Made by a program: the position numbers and the translations under genes
Assembly (NCBI GenBank): GCA_016463225.1
Contig: JAEMRT010000050.1
Location: 1-36,655 of the forward strand
Direction of reading: 5' to 3'
Source of the DNA: Sphingopyxis sp.
Lineage (GTDB): Bacteria > Pseudomonadota > Alphaproteobacteria > Sphingomonadales > Sphingomonadaceae
Length of the DNA stretch: 36,655 bases
The notes under the pieces: generated by a model
Told to the model about the DNA's origin: nothing
What the model saw: only the letters and a program-made list of their open reading frames with translations
Databases searched by the model: none
Part shown: positions 7,655-16,408 of the stretch, one piece after another
Layout: every line of letters begins with the position of its first letter
Position numbering within the stretch: the stretch's first letter is position 1

Positions 7655-9141
7655 CCGATCCCGAACCGATCGTCGCCGCCGCGCCGGTCGATATTCCTTA
7701 TGGCTTTGCCCGCCAGCACGGCGTTGTGATCGCGCCGGGCGAGGGCGGCGCGTGGCTTGCGACCTTGCGCGAGGATGCCGATCCTGCGGTGCTGATCGAG
7801 GTGAAGCGCTATCTGGCGCAGCCGCTCCGCGTCGCCACCGCCAGCGTCGCCGATTTCGACCGCTTGCTGTCCGATCATTATGCCGTCGATAGCTCGGCCG
7901 CCGCGATGGCGGGATCGGTGGGCAGCGGCGAGATCGATTTCAGCCTGCCCAGCGCCGAAGATCTGCTCGACAGCGCCGACGACGCCCCCGCGATCCGCCT
8001 GATCAACGCGATCATCGCCGAAGCGGTTCGCCAGGGGGTAAGCGACATCCATATCGAACCCTATGAAAGCGGCCTCGTCGTGCGCATGCGCACCGACGGG
8101 GTGCTGCGCGAACATCTGCGTATGCCCCCGCACGTCGCCCCGGTGGTGGTCAGCCGCATCAAGGTGATGGCGCGCCTCGACATCGCCGAACGCCGGGTGC
8201 CGCAGGACGGCCGTATCGGGCTGACGCTTGCGGGCAAGGCGGTCGACGTCCGCGTCTCGACCTTGCCCAGTCGCGCCGGCGAACGCGTCGTGATGCGTAT
8301 CCTTGACAAGGATGCGGCAGGGATCGATTTCGACGTCCTCGGCCTGTCGGGTACCTCGGACCAGATTTTGCGCGAGGCGCTCGCCGAACCGAATGGCATC
8401 ATCCTCGTCACCGGACCGACGGGATCAGGCAAGACGACAACGCTGTATGCGGCGCTCAAACAGCTCAACGACGGCCAGCGCAATATCCTGACCGTCGAAG
8501 ACCCGGTCGAATATGCCGTCGACGGGGTCGGCCAGACGCAGGTGAACAGCAAGGTCGGGCTCGACTTCGCCGCCGGGCTGCGCGCGATCCTGCGCCAGGA
8601 TCCCGATGTCGTGATGGTCGGCGAAATCCGCGACCGCGAAACCGCCGACATCGCGGTGCAGGCGTCGCTGACCGGCCACCTCGTGTTGTCGACTGTCCAC
8701 ACCAACGATGCGGTGGGGGCGATCACGCGCCTGAAAGATCTGAAGGTCGAACCCTTCCTGCTCGCCTCGACCTTGCGCGCCGTCATCGCGCAGCGGCTGG
8801 TCCGCAAGCTGTGTGACCATTGCCGCGAGCCGGTGCAGGCCGACAACAGCGTCGCCGCGATCCTCGGGCTCGACATCGGCACCGTGATCTGGCGCCCGAA
8901 GGGCTGCGAACAGTGCAGCGGCACGGGCTACAAGGGCCGCATCGGCGTGTTCGAGGCGATCAAGGTCGACGACACCGTCCGCCGCTATATCTACAATGGC
9001 GGCGACGAGGCGATGATCACGCGCCACGCCTTTCTGAAATCGCCGACGCTCGCCTCGGCGGCGCGGGCGATGGTCGCAAAGGGGCTGACGACCGCCGAAG
9101 AGGCGATCCGCATCGCGCGGCGCGAGGAAATCGATGCCTGA
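7651..9141 (+). CDS. gspE: Type II secretion ATPase (GspE)
   Basis: The cytoplasmic hexameric ATPase that powers pseudopilus assembly, 496 residues. It starts at a GTG inside a GTGA overlap with the gspD stop. An N-terminal regulatory domain (residues 1-110) precedes the ATPase core with DIHIEP, Walker A GPTGSGKTTT beginning at residue 255, the Asp box TVEDPVEY, the Walker B region DVVMVGEIRD and the His box TGHLVLSTVHTNDA. A tetracysteine zinc module is intact: C388, C391, C419 and C422, with GTGYKGRIGVFE after it. All residues expected for an active enzyme are present. Confidence 0.97.
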   Translation: MTDPEPIVAAAPVDIPYGFARQHGVVIAPGEGGAWLATLREDADPAVLIEVKRYLAQPLRVATASVADFDRLLSDHYAVDSSAAAMAGSVGSGEIDFSLPSAEDLLDSADDAPAIRLINAIIAEAVRQGVSDIHIEPYESGLVVRMRTDGVLREHLRMPPHVAPVVVSRIKVMARLDIAERRVPQDGRIGLTLAGKAVDVRVSTLPSRAGERVVMRILDKDAAGIDFDVLGLSGTSDQILREALAEPNGIILVTGPTGSGKTTTLYAALKQLNDGQRNILTVEDPVEYAVDGVGQTQVNSKVGLDFAAGLRAILRQDPDVVMVGEIRDRETADIAVQASLTGHLVLSTVHTNDAVGAITRLKDLKVEPFLLASTLRAVIAQRLVRKLCDHCREPVQADNSVAAILGLDIGTVIWRPKGCEQCSGTGYKGRIGVFEAIKVDDTVRRYIYNGGDEAMITRHAFLKSPTLASAARAMVAKGLTTAEEAIRIARREEIDA

Positions 9142-10348
9142 TTATCGCTATGTGGCGATCGATCCGCAGGGCCGTGAGCGCAAGGGACGGCTGACCGCCG
9201 CGAACGATGATGCCGCGCGGGCCGATCTGGTGCGGCGCAAATTCCATATCGTCGCAGTCGAGGCGGCGGGGGCGAAGCCCGCCAGCCGGTCGCTGCTCGC
9301 GTTCCGCCGCGCGCGGCTCAGCAGCAAAGAACTCGCGCTGTTCACCCGTCAGCTGGCGACGCTGGCCGAGGTCGCGCCGCTCGAAGAGGCACTGCGCACG
9401 CTGACCCGCCAGAGCGAGGCCGAGAGCGCGCGCACGATCGTCGGCGACGTCCATGCGGGGCTGCTCGAAGGCCGCCGCCTTGCCGATGCGATGGCGCGCC
9501 AGCCCGCCAGCTTCCCGCCGCTCTATCGCGCGATGGTCGCGGCGGGTGAAACCACGGGCAGCCTGACCACTATTCTCGCGCGCCTTGCGGACCTGCTTGA
9601 ACGGCAGGCCGAGGTGCGCGGCAAGCTGATCGCGGCGCTGGCCTATCCGATCGTGCTTGCGGTCGTCGCGATCGGCGTCGTCGCGGCGCTGATGATCTTT
9701 GTCGTGCCGCGCGTCGTCGAACAATTTACCGACGTCGGGCAGCAACTGCCGTTCCTGACCCGCGCGGTGATCGCGATCTCCAGCTTTGCCGCGAACTGGT
9801 GGTGGCTGATCGCGCTGCTGATCGCCGCGGCGGGTTTTGGCTGGGTCGCCGCGATGCGCCGTCCGGCGTTCAAGGCGCGGGTCGATGCGCGGCTGCTGCG
9901 CCTGCCGCTGTTCGGGCGGTTGCTCCGCGATCTATACGCAGCGCGGTTCGCGCGGACGTTGTCGACCATGGTGTCGAGCCGCCTGCCGCTGGTCGATGGC
10001 CTGCGGCTGACCTTGCCGACGATCCGCAACGCGGCGCTGGCCAGCGCGACCGCGGCCATCGTCGATCAAGTGCGCGCCGGGGGCAGCCTGTCGGCGGCGC
10101 TGCGCGACGCCGGGGTGTTCCCGCCGCTGCTGGTATATATGACCGCCAGCGGCGAAAGCGCCGGGCGGCTGGAACAGATGCTCGAACGCGCCGCCGATTA
10201 TCTGGAGCGCGAATTCGACCGGTTTACGGCGGCTTCGATGGCGTTACTCGAACCTGTCATAATAGTCCTTATGGGGTCATGCGTTGCCCTGATCATCCTC
10301 GCCATTCTGCTGCCGATCCTTCAGTTGCAGAATCTTGCCGGAATATAA
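9134..10348 (+). CDS. gspF: Type II secretion inner-membrane platform protein (GspF)
   Basis: A 404-residue polytopic inner-membrane protein of the T2SS platform that contacts GspE and GspL. It overlaps gspE by 8 nt and begins MPDYRYVAID, a usual GspF N terminus. Two GspF repeats are visible: one with LFTRQLATLAEVAPLEEAL and MVAAGETTGSL, the other with RFARTLSTMVSSRLPLVDGL and MTASGESAGRLEQML. Membrane segments lie near residues 170-195, 217-237 and 375-398. The gspG start follows 3 bp after the stop. Confidence 0.96.
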   Translation: MPDYRYVAIDPQGRERKGRLTAANDDAARADLVRRKFHIVAVEAAGAKPASRSLLAFRRARLSSKELALFTRQLATLAEVAPLEEALRTLTRQSEAESARTIVGDVHAGLLEGRRLADAMARQPASFPPLYRAMVAAGETTGSLTTILARLADLLERQAEVRGKLIAALAYPIVLAVVAIGVVAALMIFVVPRVVEQFTDVGQQLPFLTRAVIAISSFAANWWWLIALLIAAAGFGWVAAMRRPAFKARVDARLLRLPLFGRLLRDLYAARFARTLSTMVSSRLPLVDGLRLTLPTIRNAALASATAAIVDQVRAGGSLSAALRDAGVFPPLLVYMTASGESAGRLEQMLERAADYLEREFDRFTAASMALLEPVIIVLMGSCVALIILAILLPILQLQNLAGI

Positions 10349-10351
10349 TAG

Positions 10352-10858
10352 ATGTCGCTAATGCAGCTTTTCCTCCGTCTGATGCTCGACACCTCCTTTT
10401 CGGGCGAGGGCCGCCCGCCGGTCCACGGCCGCCGCAAACGCGACGAGCGCGGCTTTACGCTGACCGAACTGATGGTCGTGATATTCATCATCGGGCTGCT
10501 CGCGACGGTGGTGATGATCAACGTCCTGCCCAGCCAGGACCGCGCGATGGTAACCAAGGCGCAGGCCGACATTGCCACGCTGGAAACCGCGCTTGAACAA
10601 TATCGTCTCGACAATCTGACCTATCCGGCGTCGAGCGACGGATTGAACGCCCTTTCCACGCCGCCGCCGGCGCTCGCGCAGCCCGAACGCTATCGCCGCG
10701 GCGGCTACATCAAGAAACTGCCCGCCGATCCATGGGGCCGTCCCTATAATTATCAGGCGCCCGGGCCGAACGGGAAGGCGTTCGACGTCTGGTCGCTCGG
10801 TGCCGACGGCGCCCCCGGCGGGACCGACGACAATGCGGATATTCGCAGCGAAGGCTAA
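10352..10858 (+). CDS. gspG: Type II secretion major pseudopilin (GspG)
   Basis: The major pseudopilin, 168 residues as called. The prepilin peptidase site is G34/F35 in RGFTLTELMVV, with the conserved Glu at mature position 5, followed by a hydrophobic helix. The C-terminal half has ADPWGRPYNYQ, the WSLGADG motif and GGTDDNADI, which match the calcium-binding region of GspG. The leader before the cleavage site is unusually long (34 residues, or 24 if the ATG at 10382 is used); GspG leaders are usually under 15. No shorter in-frame start is visible. The last 26 bases overlap gspH. Confidence 0.93.
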   Translation: MSLMQLFLRLMLDTSFSGEGRPPVHGRRKRDERGFTLTELMVVIFIIGLLATVVMINVLPSQDRAMVTKAQADIATLETALEQYRLDNLTYPASSDGLNALSTPPPALAQPERYRRGGYIKKLPADPWGRPYNYQAPGPNGKAFDVWSLGADGAPGGTDDNADIRSEG

Positions 10859-11315
10859 GGCGCGCGCGCGTCGCGAGGCCAACGGCTTTACTCTGGTCGA
10901 GCTGATGGTCGTGCTCGCGATCATGGCGCTGGCCGCGACCGCCGTTGTGCTGACCATCCCCGGCGAAGAACGCAGCGTGCGCAGCGAAGCTGACCGGCTC
11001 GCCGCGCGGCTCGCCGGTGCGCGCGACATCGCGGTGATCGAGGGGCGCAGCGTCGCGGTCAATTTCGCGCCCTCGGGTTACGGATTCGAACGACGGATTG
11101 CGGGCGAATGGCAGCCGCTACCCGGCCGCGCGTTCGCACAGCGCAATTGGCCGGCCGACGTCCGTTTTGCCGCGGGCGACGGGCAGGGTGCGGCGCGCAT
11201 CCTGTTCGATCGCGTCGGCACCAGTCCGACCCCGCAGGCGATCGTGCTGAGCGGCGGCAAGGCGCGCGAGATTGTGCGCGTGTCGGCGACGGGGGAGGTC
11301 AGCCGTGGCGAATGA
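10833..11315 (+). CDS. gspH: Type II secretion minor pseudopilin (GspH)
   Basis: A 160-residue minor pseudopilin. The ATG at 10833 lies inside the gspG end; a further upstream GTG at 10800 is less likely because it would lengthen the leader. The basic leader of 18 residues ends in NG, and processing would give FTLVELMVVLAIMAL with Glu at +5. The remainder is a GspH-type globular domain (for example ARLAGARDIAVIEGRSVAVNF). It would sit near the pseudopilus tip with GspI, J and K. The gspI start overlaps its stop. Confidence 0.92.
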   Translation: MRIFAAKAKARARREANGFTLVELMVVLAIMALAATAVVLTIPGEERSVRSEADRLAARLAGARDIAVIEGRSVAVNFAPSGYGFERRIAGEWQPLPGRAFAQRNWPADVRFAAGDGQGAARILFDRVGTSPTPQAIVLSGGKAREIVRVSATGEVSRGE

Positions 11316-11679
11316 GCGCGCCAGATACGAGAGCGGCTTCACCCTGCTCGAAATGCTGGTCGCATTGAGCGTTATCAGCATTGCCGCGCTGACGCTCGTC
11401 CGCCTCGACGCCTTTGCCGTGCGCACCGCGGGCGATCTCGACGAAAGCACAATCGCTGGGATCGTCGCGCAAAACCGCGCCGTCGAACTGTGGACCGACC
11501 CGGCGCCGCCGACGATCGGCAACAGCGCAATCGGTGTAACCAACGCCGGACGCAACTGGCGCGTCGAACAGCGGGTGGCGCGGACCGCCGACGACAGCTT
11601 GCTGCGCATCGACCTGATCGTCCGCCCCGAAAGTGGGCGTGGGCAGGCAGCGCTGACGATTATCCGGCCGTCGCGATGA
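11305..11679 (+). CDS. gspI: Type II secretion minor pseudopilin (GspI)
   Basis: A 124-residue minor pseudopilin, of normal family length. The GTG at 11305 is preferred over an upstream TTG (11272) because GGGGGAGG lies 7-14 bases in front of it. The leader is 11 residues; the site is SG/FTLLEMLVALSV with Glu at +5. The C-terminal domain includes NRAVELW and NWRVEQRV, typical of GspI. It nucleates the tip complex with GspJ and GspK in known systems. The stop is shared with the gspJ start in an ATGA overlap. Confidence 0.93.
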   Translation: MANERARYESGFTLLEMLVALSVISIAALTLVRLDAFAVRTAGDLDESTIAGIVAQNRAVELWTDPAPPTIGNSAIGVTNAGRNWRVEQRVARTADDSLLRIDLIVRPESGRGQAALTIIRPSR

Positions 11680-12290
11680 AGGACGAGCGCGGCTTTACCC
11701 TCATTGAAATGCTCGTCGCGCTGTCGCTGTTCGCGGCGATCGCGGCGATCGGCGTCGGCCTGCTGCGCAGCAGCGTCGATACGCAGGATGCGGTGCAGGC
11801 GCGGCTGAAGGCGATGGGCGGGGTCAACCGGCTTCGCGCGGTCATGGCGAACGACCTCGCGCAGGCGGTCCAGCGATCGACACGCGGGCCGGCGGGCGAG
11901 GCGGTGCCAGCTTTTGCTGGCTCTTCGACGGGCTTTGCCTTCGTTCATGGCGGCGCGGCGGCGCTCGACGGATCGCCGCGCCCTGCGGTCGAGCGCGTGG
12001 CTTACGCATTGGTTGGCAGCGCGTGGCGGCGCGCCACGCAGCCCATGCTCGACGGGACGGCGCTGAATGCGGGCGACCGGCTGCTTGGCGAGGTCGCCGC
12101 GGTCGCGGTGCGCTATCGCGATGATACCGGCAATTGGGGCGACAGCTGGAGCTCCGAACCCGGCGACCGCTTGCCGCGTGCGGTCGAGGTGCGGGTGTCG
12201 CGCAGCGGGCGCGAGGCGCTGACGATGCTGTTCCTGACCGCGCCGACATTGCCGCCACCACCGCCTGCGGCCGAAAATCCCGCGCCATGA
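11676..12290 (+). CDS. gspJ: Type II secretion minor pseudopilin (GspJ)
   Basis: A 204-residue minor pseudopilin. The ATG at 11676 in an ATGA overlap with gspI gives a 6-residue leader, MKDERG, followed by FTLIEMLVALSLF with Glu at +5. The body has the GspJ-like LRAVMANDLAQAV and VERVAYAL segments and ends in a proline-rich tail (PPPPPAAENPAP). It forms the tip complex with GspI and GspK. It overlaps gspK by 4 nt. Confidence 0.93.
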   Translation: MKDERGFTLIEMLVALSLFAAIAAIGVGLLRSSVDTQDAVQARLKAMGGVNRLRAVMANDLAQAVQRSTRGPAGEAVPAFAGSSTGFAFVHGGAAALDGSPRPAVERVAYALVGSAWRRATQPMLDGTALNAGDRLLGEVAAVAVRYRDDTGNWGDSWSSEPGDRLPRAVEVRVSRSGREALTMLFLTAPTLPPPPPAAENPAP

Positions 12291-13294
12291 CCCGCCGCCC
12301 CTCCCATGAACGCGGCGCCGCGCTCCTCACCGTGTTGCTGCTCGTCGCGGTGATGGCCGTGATCGCGGCGACCGCGCTCGACCGGCTGACGCTGGCGACG
12401 CGGATCGCGGGCAGCGCGGCAACGGTCGATCAGGGCCGCGCGTACAGTTTTGCCGCCGAGCAGATCGCGCTGCGCCGCGTTGCCGATCTGGTCGGGCGCG
12501 ACCCGGCCAAACTGACACTCGCAGGTGGCTGGCTGGGACGCGATTTCGTGCTGCCACTGCCGGGAGGCGAGGGGAGCGCGAAGCTTTCCGACGCGAACAA
12601 TTGCTTCAACCTCAACAGCCTGGTCGCCGAGACGGTGCCGGGGCGGCTCAGCCAGCGATCGGGGTCGATGCGCCAGTTCGGCGAGCTGATGGTGCTGCTT
12701 GGCGTCGACGCAGGCGAGGCGCAGGCGATCGCGGGCGCAGCCGCCGACTGGATCGACAGCGACAGCAACGACGGCCCGCTTGGCGCCGAAGACAATGTCT
12801 ATCGGTCGCTGCCCGGCGCCTATCTGGCCGCCAACCGCAAGATGGCAGATATCAGCGAGTTGCGCGCGGTGCGCGGGGTCAGCCCCAAAATCTATGCACG
12901 ACTGAAACCCTGGATCTGCGTGCTGCCGGTGACCGACCCGGTGCGGCTGAACGTCAACACGCTGGCGCCCGAACAGGCGCCGCTGGTGGCGATGCTGCTG
13001 CCCGGTGAAATGACGCTTGCCGATGCGCGGGCGGCGCTGGCGGCGCGGCCCGCGGGCGGCTATGGCAGCGGTGTGCGATTCTGGGAGGCGCCGCCGCTGG
13101 CGCAGTTCGATCCGCCGACGGAGGTGGCCGAACAGGCGGGGGTGACCAGCCGCTGGCTGACGCTGACGACGAATGTGACGATGGGGGACGGGTTTTTGAC
13201 GGCAGTTTCGCTCATCGACGCCAATGGCGGCGCGCCGTCCGCCGGGCTTGCGCCGCCGGTGATTGTCCGCCGCGATTGGGGCGAGAGCGACTGA
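12287..13294 (+). CDS. gspK: Type II secretion pseudopilus tip protein (GspK)
   Basis: A 335-residue atypical pseudopilin, the largest minor one, which caps the pseudopilus. The leader MTRRPSHERG is followed by AALLTVLLLVAVMAV; position +5 is Thr, not Glu, which is normal for GspK and allows tip location. The large insertion domain contains CFNLNSLV and WIDSDSNDGPLGAEDNVY (Asp-rich, likely calcium-binding), then KPWICVLP and VRLNVNTLAPEQAP. It overlaps gspJ by 4 nt; gspL follows 1 bp later. Confidence 0.94.
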   Translation: MTRRPSHERGAALLTVLLLVAVMAVIAATALDRLTLATRIAGSAATVDQGRAYSFAAEQIALRRVADLVGRDPAKLTLAGGWLGRDFVLPLPGGEGSAKLSDANNCFNLNSLVAETVPGRLSQRSGSMRQFGELMVLLGVDAGEAQAIAGAAADWIDSDSNDGPLGAEDNVYRSLPGAYLAANRKMADISELRAVRGVSPKIYARLKPWICVLPVTDPVRLNVNTLAPEQAPLVAMLLPGEMTLADARAALAARPAGGYGSGVRFWEAPPLAQFDPPTEVAEQAGVTSRWLTLTTNVTMGDGFLTAVSLIDANGGAPSAGLAPPVIVRRDWGESD

Positions 13295-13295
13295 G

Positions 13296-14441
13296 ATGAG
13301 CCGCACTCTGGTTCTGTGGTTGCCCCCGGTGGCGACGCTGGGCGACGAGAACGCCCCCCCTCCTGCTTGGCTGCGTGTCGACGATGGTGTCATCGTGGAC
13401 AGCGGGCAGGACGATGGCTGGGTCGACGCGTGGGAAAAACCACAGGATGACAGGCCCGACGACCGCTTGATCGCGCTGGCGCCCGCCGCCGACGTGCCGC
13501 TGCGCTGGCGGCATTATCCCGACGCGGCGCCGGCGCAGGCGGCATCGGCGGCGCGGCTCGATACGTTGAAGGATAGTCTGGGCGATGGCGCTTTGCTGCA
13601 TATCGTCGCGGGCCAGCCGATTGAAGCCGGGCAGGCGGTGCCGGTGGCGGTAACGACGCACGCCGCGATGACTGCGTGGTCCGACTGGCTGAAGGCGCGC
13701 GACCTGGCGCCCGCCGCGATCATCCCGGCAGCGGCTGCGGTGCCGCCGCCCGAACCCGACAGCCTGTGGACCGCCGAGGTTGGCGGCGAACAGATCGTGC
13801 GGGCCGCCGATCATGCCTATGTGTCCGATCCCGAACTCGATCCGTTGATCGCGCGCGGCCACGCCATTGCCCCCTTGGACGCCGACCGGATGCGCGAGGC
13901 GCTGCTGATGACGCTCGCCGCGCCGCCGCTCGATCTGCTCAGCGGCGGCTGGAAGCCGAAGCGCAGCTGGGCGCTCGACCCGGCGCTGCTGCGGCTGGCC
14001 AAGCGGCTGGCGATCGCGCTGCTGATCGTCAGCCTGCTGATCCCGATCATCCATGCCGTGCGTCTGTCGTCCGACAGCGGCCGCGCTGACGACGCGGTCG
14101 TGGCGATGGCGAAAAAGGCGGGGGTCACGGCGCCCGATGCCACTGCGGCAGAGGCTGAGCTTGACCGCCGGCTTGCGGCCGCGGGTGGCGGTCCGCTGGC
14201 GTTTTCGGTCCCGGCCTCGGCGCTGTATGACGCGATGCGCGACACACCGGGCGTCGCGCTCAAGACGCTGTCGCACCGCACCGACGGCACGCTGACGACG
14301 ACGCTCGCGGCGCCGCGGGTCGAGGACATCAACGCGGTGCTGCTCGCGCTGCAAGCGCGCGGTTACCGCGTCACCGCGCAGCCGATGGCGGGCAGCGACG
14401 GGCAGCAGATGGCGAATATCACGATCCGGGCGGTGCCATGA
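13296..14441 (+). CDS. gspL: Type II secretion protein L (GspL)
   Basis: A 381-residue bitopic inner-membrane protein that recruits GspE. It begins MSRTLVLWLPP one base after the gspK stop. The cytoplasmic actin-like part occupies about residues 1-235, one membrane segment lies near 238-255 (LAIALLIVSLLIPII), and a ferredoxin-like periplasmic domain follows. Sequence conservation in this family is low, so the call rests on topology, length and position between gspK and gspM. It overlaps gspM by 4 nt. Confidence 0.88.
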   Translation: MSRTLVLWLPPVATLGDENAPPPAWLRVDDGVIVDSGQDDGWVDAWEKPQDDRPDDRLIALAPAADVPLRWRHYPDAAPAQAASAARLDTLKDSLGDGALLHIVAGQPIEAGQAVPVAVTTHAAMTAWSDWLKARDLAPAAIIPAAAAVPPPEPDSLWTAEVGGEQIVRAADHAYVSDPELDPLIARGHAIAPLDADRMREALLMTLAAPPLDLLSGGWKPKRSWALDPALLRLAKRLAIALLIVSLLIPIIHAVRLSSDSGRADDAVVAMAKKAGVTAPDATAAEAELDRRLAAAGGGPLAFSVPASALYDAMRDTPGVALKTLSHRTDGTLTTTLAAPRVEDINAVLLALQARGYRVTAQPMAGSDGQQMANITIRAVP

Positions 14442-14920
14442 CCGAGCGATTGAACAACTGGTGGCTGGGCCTGTCGCAGCGTGAACGCTGGCTCGTCGGT
14501 ATCGCGGGCGTGCTGGCGCTGGGCGTTGTCCTGTGGGGGCTGGGCCGTCCGGCCTATGCGGCATTTGTCGATCTGGAAAACCGGCATCGCGCTGCGATTG
14601 AGCGCGAAGGCCGGGTGGCGGCGAAGGTGCAGTTATTGGCGTCGCGGCCCGCGAAATCGGTCGCGACCGCAGTCGATGCGGCGGCTATCGATCAATATCT
14701 GGCGCAGTCAGCGAGCGAGATCGGACTGACGCTCGACCGCAATGAAGCGCGCGGCGCGGGGCAGGCAACGATCGCGATTGCCACCGCGCGGGCGCCAGTG
14801 CTCACCGACTGGCTCGCGTCACTTGAGGGGCAGGGCTTTGTTGTCGATCAGTTGACGATCACCCCCGCCGCGGACGGCACCGTCGGGCTGACTGCCGAGC
14901 TGCGAAAGGGCGGCCAATGA
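14438..14920 (+). CDS. gspM: Type II secretion protein M (GspM)
   Basis: A 160-residue inner-membrane partner of GspL. A short cytoplasmic N terminus with LSQRERWLV, a usual GspM start, leads to one membrane segment (about residues 19-38), then a small periplasmic domain with alternating alpha and beta character (LTLDRNEARGAGQATIAI, LEGQGFVVDQLTI). It overlaps both gspL and gspN by 4 nt. The role is stabilising GspL and GspE at the platform. Confidence 0.9.
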   Translation: MTERLNNWWLGLSQRERWLVGIAGVLALGVVLWGLGRPAYAAFVDLENRHRAAIEREGRVAAKVQLLASRPAKSVATAVDAAAIDQYLAQSASEIGLTLDRNEARGAGQATIAIATARAPVLTDWLASLEGQGFVVDQLTITPAADGTVGLTAELRKGGQ

Positions 14921-15636
14921 GCGTGCGCAGGCGTTGGGCTATCGCGGCGCTGCTGCTGCTGGCGCTGATTCTGATCATCGCAACCTTTCCGATGCGGCTC
15001 GCGCTGGCGTGGTCGGGCGCGACCGACGCCGGGGTGACCGCGCGCGAAGTGCGCGGGTCCGTGTGGGCGGGCGAGCTGGTCGAGGCGCGGCTGGGCGCGT
15101 TGCCGCTCGGCACCGTGCGCGCCAGCCTGTCGCCGCTGGTGCTGCTCGGCGGCAATACCGAACTCGCCTTTTCGCGCACCGACGAGCGGCTTGGCGCGCT
15201 CGCGGGGCGGCTGCACGGCAGCAACCCGCGCGGGGTATCCGACGTCAACGGCACGACCGCTATGTCGGGGGGGCTGGGGATGATCCCGGTCGATACGATC
15301 CGTTTCGAAGGCGCGACGCTGCGCTTCGATGACGCCGGAAAATGCACCAGCGCGAGCGGACGGATTCAGCTGGCGGTCACCGCGCCGATCGCCGGGCTCG
15401 ACCTGTCGCGCGGCCTGTCGGGGCCGTTGACGTGTGCGGGCGGGCGGGCGCAAGCGGCGCTGGCCAGCCAGTCGGGGATGGAGCGGCTGACCCTTTCGTT
15501 CGACGGCAGCGGCGCGTATCGGGCGCAATTCGCGATCAATGTCGATCGCGACCCGGCGATGGCGGCGGCGCTGGCGATGCTGGGGTTCAAGGCCGGTTCG
15601 GGCGGCTTCGTGCTGGCGACCACGGGCCGCTTCTGA
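14917..15636 (+). CDS. gspN: Type II secretion protein N (GspN)
   Basis: A 239-residue protein with one N-terminal membrane anchor (AALLLLALILIIATFP) and a periplasmic domain rich in beta structure. Motifs such as VRGSVWAGELVEARLG, LPLGTVRASLSP and the late CTSASGRIQL with a second Cys (GPLTCAGGR) are of the GspN kind. GspN is accessory in most T2SS and its role is poorly defined. It starts in an ATGA overlap with gspM and is followed one base later by the GTG of gspO. Confidence 0.85.
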   Translation: MSVRRRWAIAALLLLALILIIATFPMRLALAWSGATDAGVTAREVRGSVWAGELVEARLGALPLGTVRASLSPLVLLGGNTELAFSRTDERLGALAGRLHGSNPRGVSDVNGTTAMSGGLGMIPVDTIRFEGATLRFDDAGKCTSASGRIQLAVTAPIAGLDLSRGLSGPLTCAGGRAQAALASQSGMERLTLSFDGSGAYRAQFAINVDRDPAMAAALAMLGFKAGSGGFVLATTGRF

Positions 15637-15637
15637 C

Positions 15638-16408
15638 GTGACGATCCTCGATGCCTTGCCCTTTGGCATGGGCGTCGCTTTGGCCGCGCTGACCGGATTG
15701 GTCCTCGGCAGCTTTATCGCAACTTTGGTATTGCGCTGGCCCGCGGGGCGTTCGGTGTTCGGGCGGTCGCAATGCGACGGGTGTGGGCGGACGCTCGGCG
15801 CCGCCGATCTGGTGCCGCTGCTTTCGGCGATGATGGCGCGCGGATGTTGTCGAAAGTGCCGCGCAGCGATTGACCCTTTCCATTGGCGGGTCGAGCTGGG
15901 ATCGATGCTGATCGGCGGAATTGCGCTGGCGACCATGCCGGGGGTGTCCGGCTGGTTGTGGGCATTGTTCGGCTGGATGTTGCTGCCGCTCGCATTGCTC
16001 GATGCGCGGCACTTCTGGTTGCCCGACCGGCTGAGTGCAGTGCTGGCGGTGGTCGGCCTGCTGCTCGCCGGGCCGCTGCTCGGCGCGCCGCTGCTCGACC
16101 GCTGGATCGGCGCGCTTGCGGGCGGGGCAGCGCTGGCGCTGATCGCGTGGGCCTATCGCCGCGCGCGCGGCGGTGACGGCATGGGGGGCGGCGATCCCAA
16201 GCTGGTCGCGGCGATCGGGTGCTGGCTTGGCTGGCAGGCGCTGCCGTTGATGTTGCTGCTCGCCAGCCTTGGAGGCATCGTCTGGGCGCTGCTGATCCAA
16301 CGAAAAGGGGACCAGCCGCTCGGTCAGCGGCCGGTCCCCTTCGGTGTCTTTGTCTGCACCGCCGCTTTCGCGGCGGTACCGCTGTGGCCGCTGCTTATTG
16401 CCCGATGA
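15638..16408 (+). CDS. gspO: Prepilin peptidase / N-methyltransferase (GspO)
   Basis: A 256-residue polytopic membrane aspartic protease that cleaves and methylates the GspG-K pseudopilins. The GTG at 15638 is one base after the gspN stop; an in-frame ATG at 15668 is an alternative. The N-terminal zinc-type module is present with CDGC and CRKC, then FHWRVELG. The first catalytic Asp is in LLDARHFWLPD and the second in GMGGGDPKL, the GxGD-like motif. Its last 14 coding bases overlap the convergent pal gene, and it contains a strong hairpin (16305-16341) that probably serves pal. Confidence 0.94.
   Translation: MTILDALPFGMGVALAALTGLVLGSFIATLVLRWPAGRSVFGRSQCDGCGRTLGAADLVPLLSAMMARGCCRKCRAAIDPFHWRVELGSMLIGGIALATMPGVSGWLWALFGWMLLPLALLDARHFWLPDRLSAVLAVVGLLLAGPLLGAPLLDRWIGALAGGAALALIAWAYRRARGGDGMGGGDPKLVAAIGCWLGWQALPLMLLLASLGGIVWALLIQRKGDQPLGQRPVPFGVFVCTAAFAAVPLWPLLIAR
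16305..16341 (-). terminator. Probable tol-pal terminator inside gspO
   Basis: A 16-bp stem with one mismatch (16305-16320 with 16326-16341) and a 5-nt loop. Read on the minus strand it lies 54 bp after the pal stop and runs into TTTTCG, as an intrinsic terminator should. On the plus strand the following sequence is less T-rich. It is therefore assigned to pal although it lies within the gspO reading frame. Confidence 0.7.

Noticed and set aside
12113..14564. Two long minus-strand frames (12113-13393 and 13212-14564) opposite gspK-gspL
   Set aside because: Composition is typical of antisense frames, and the gsp genes on the plus strand are continuous and coupled.
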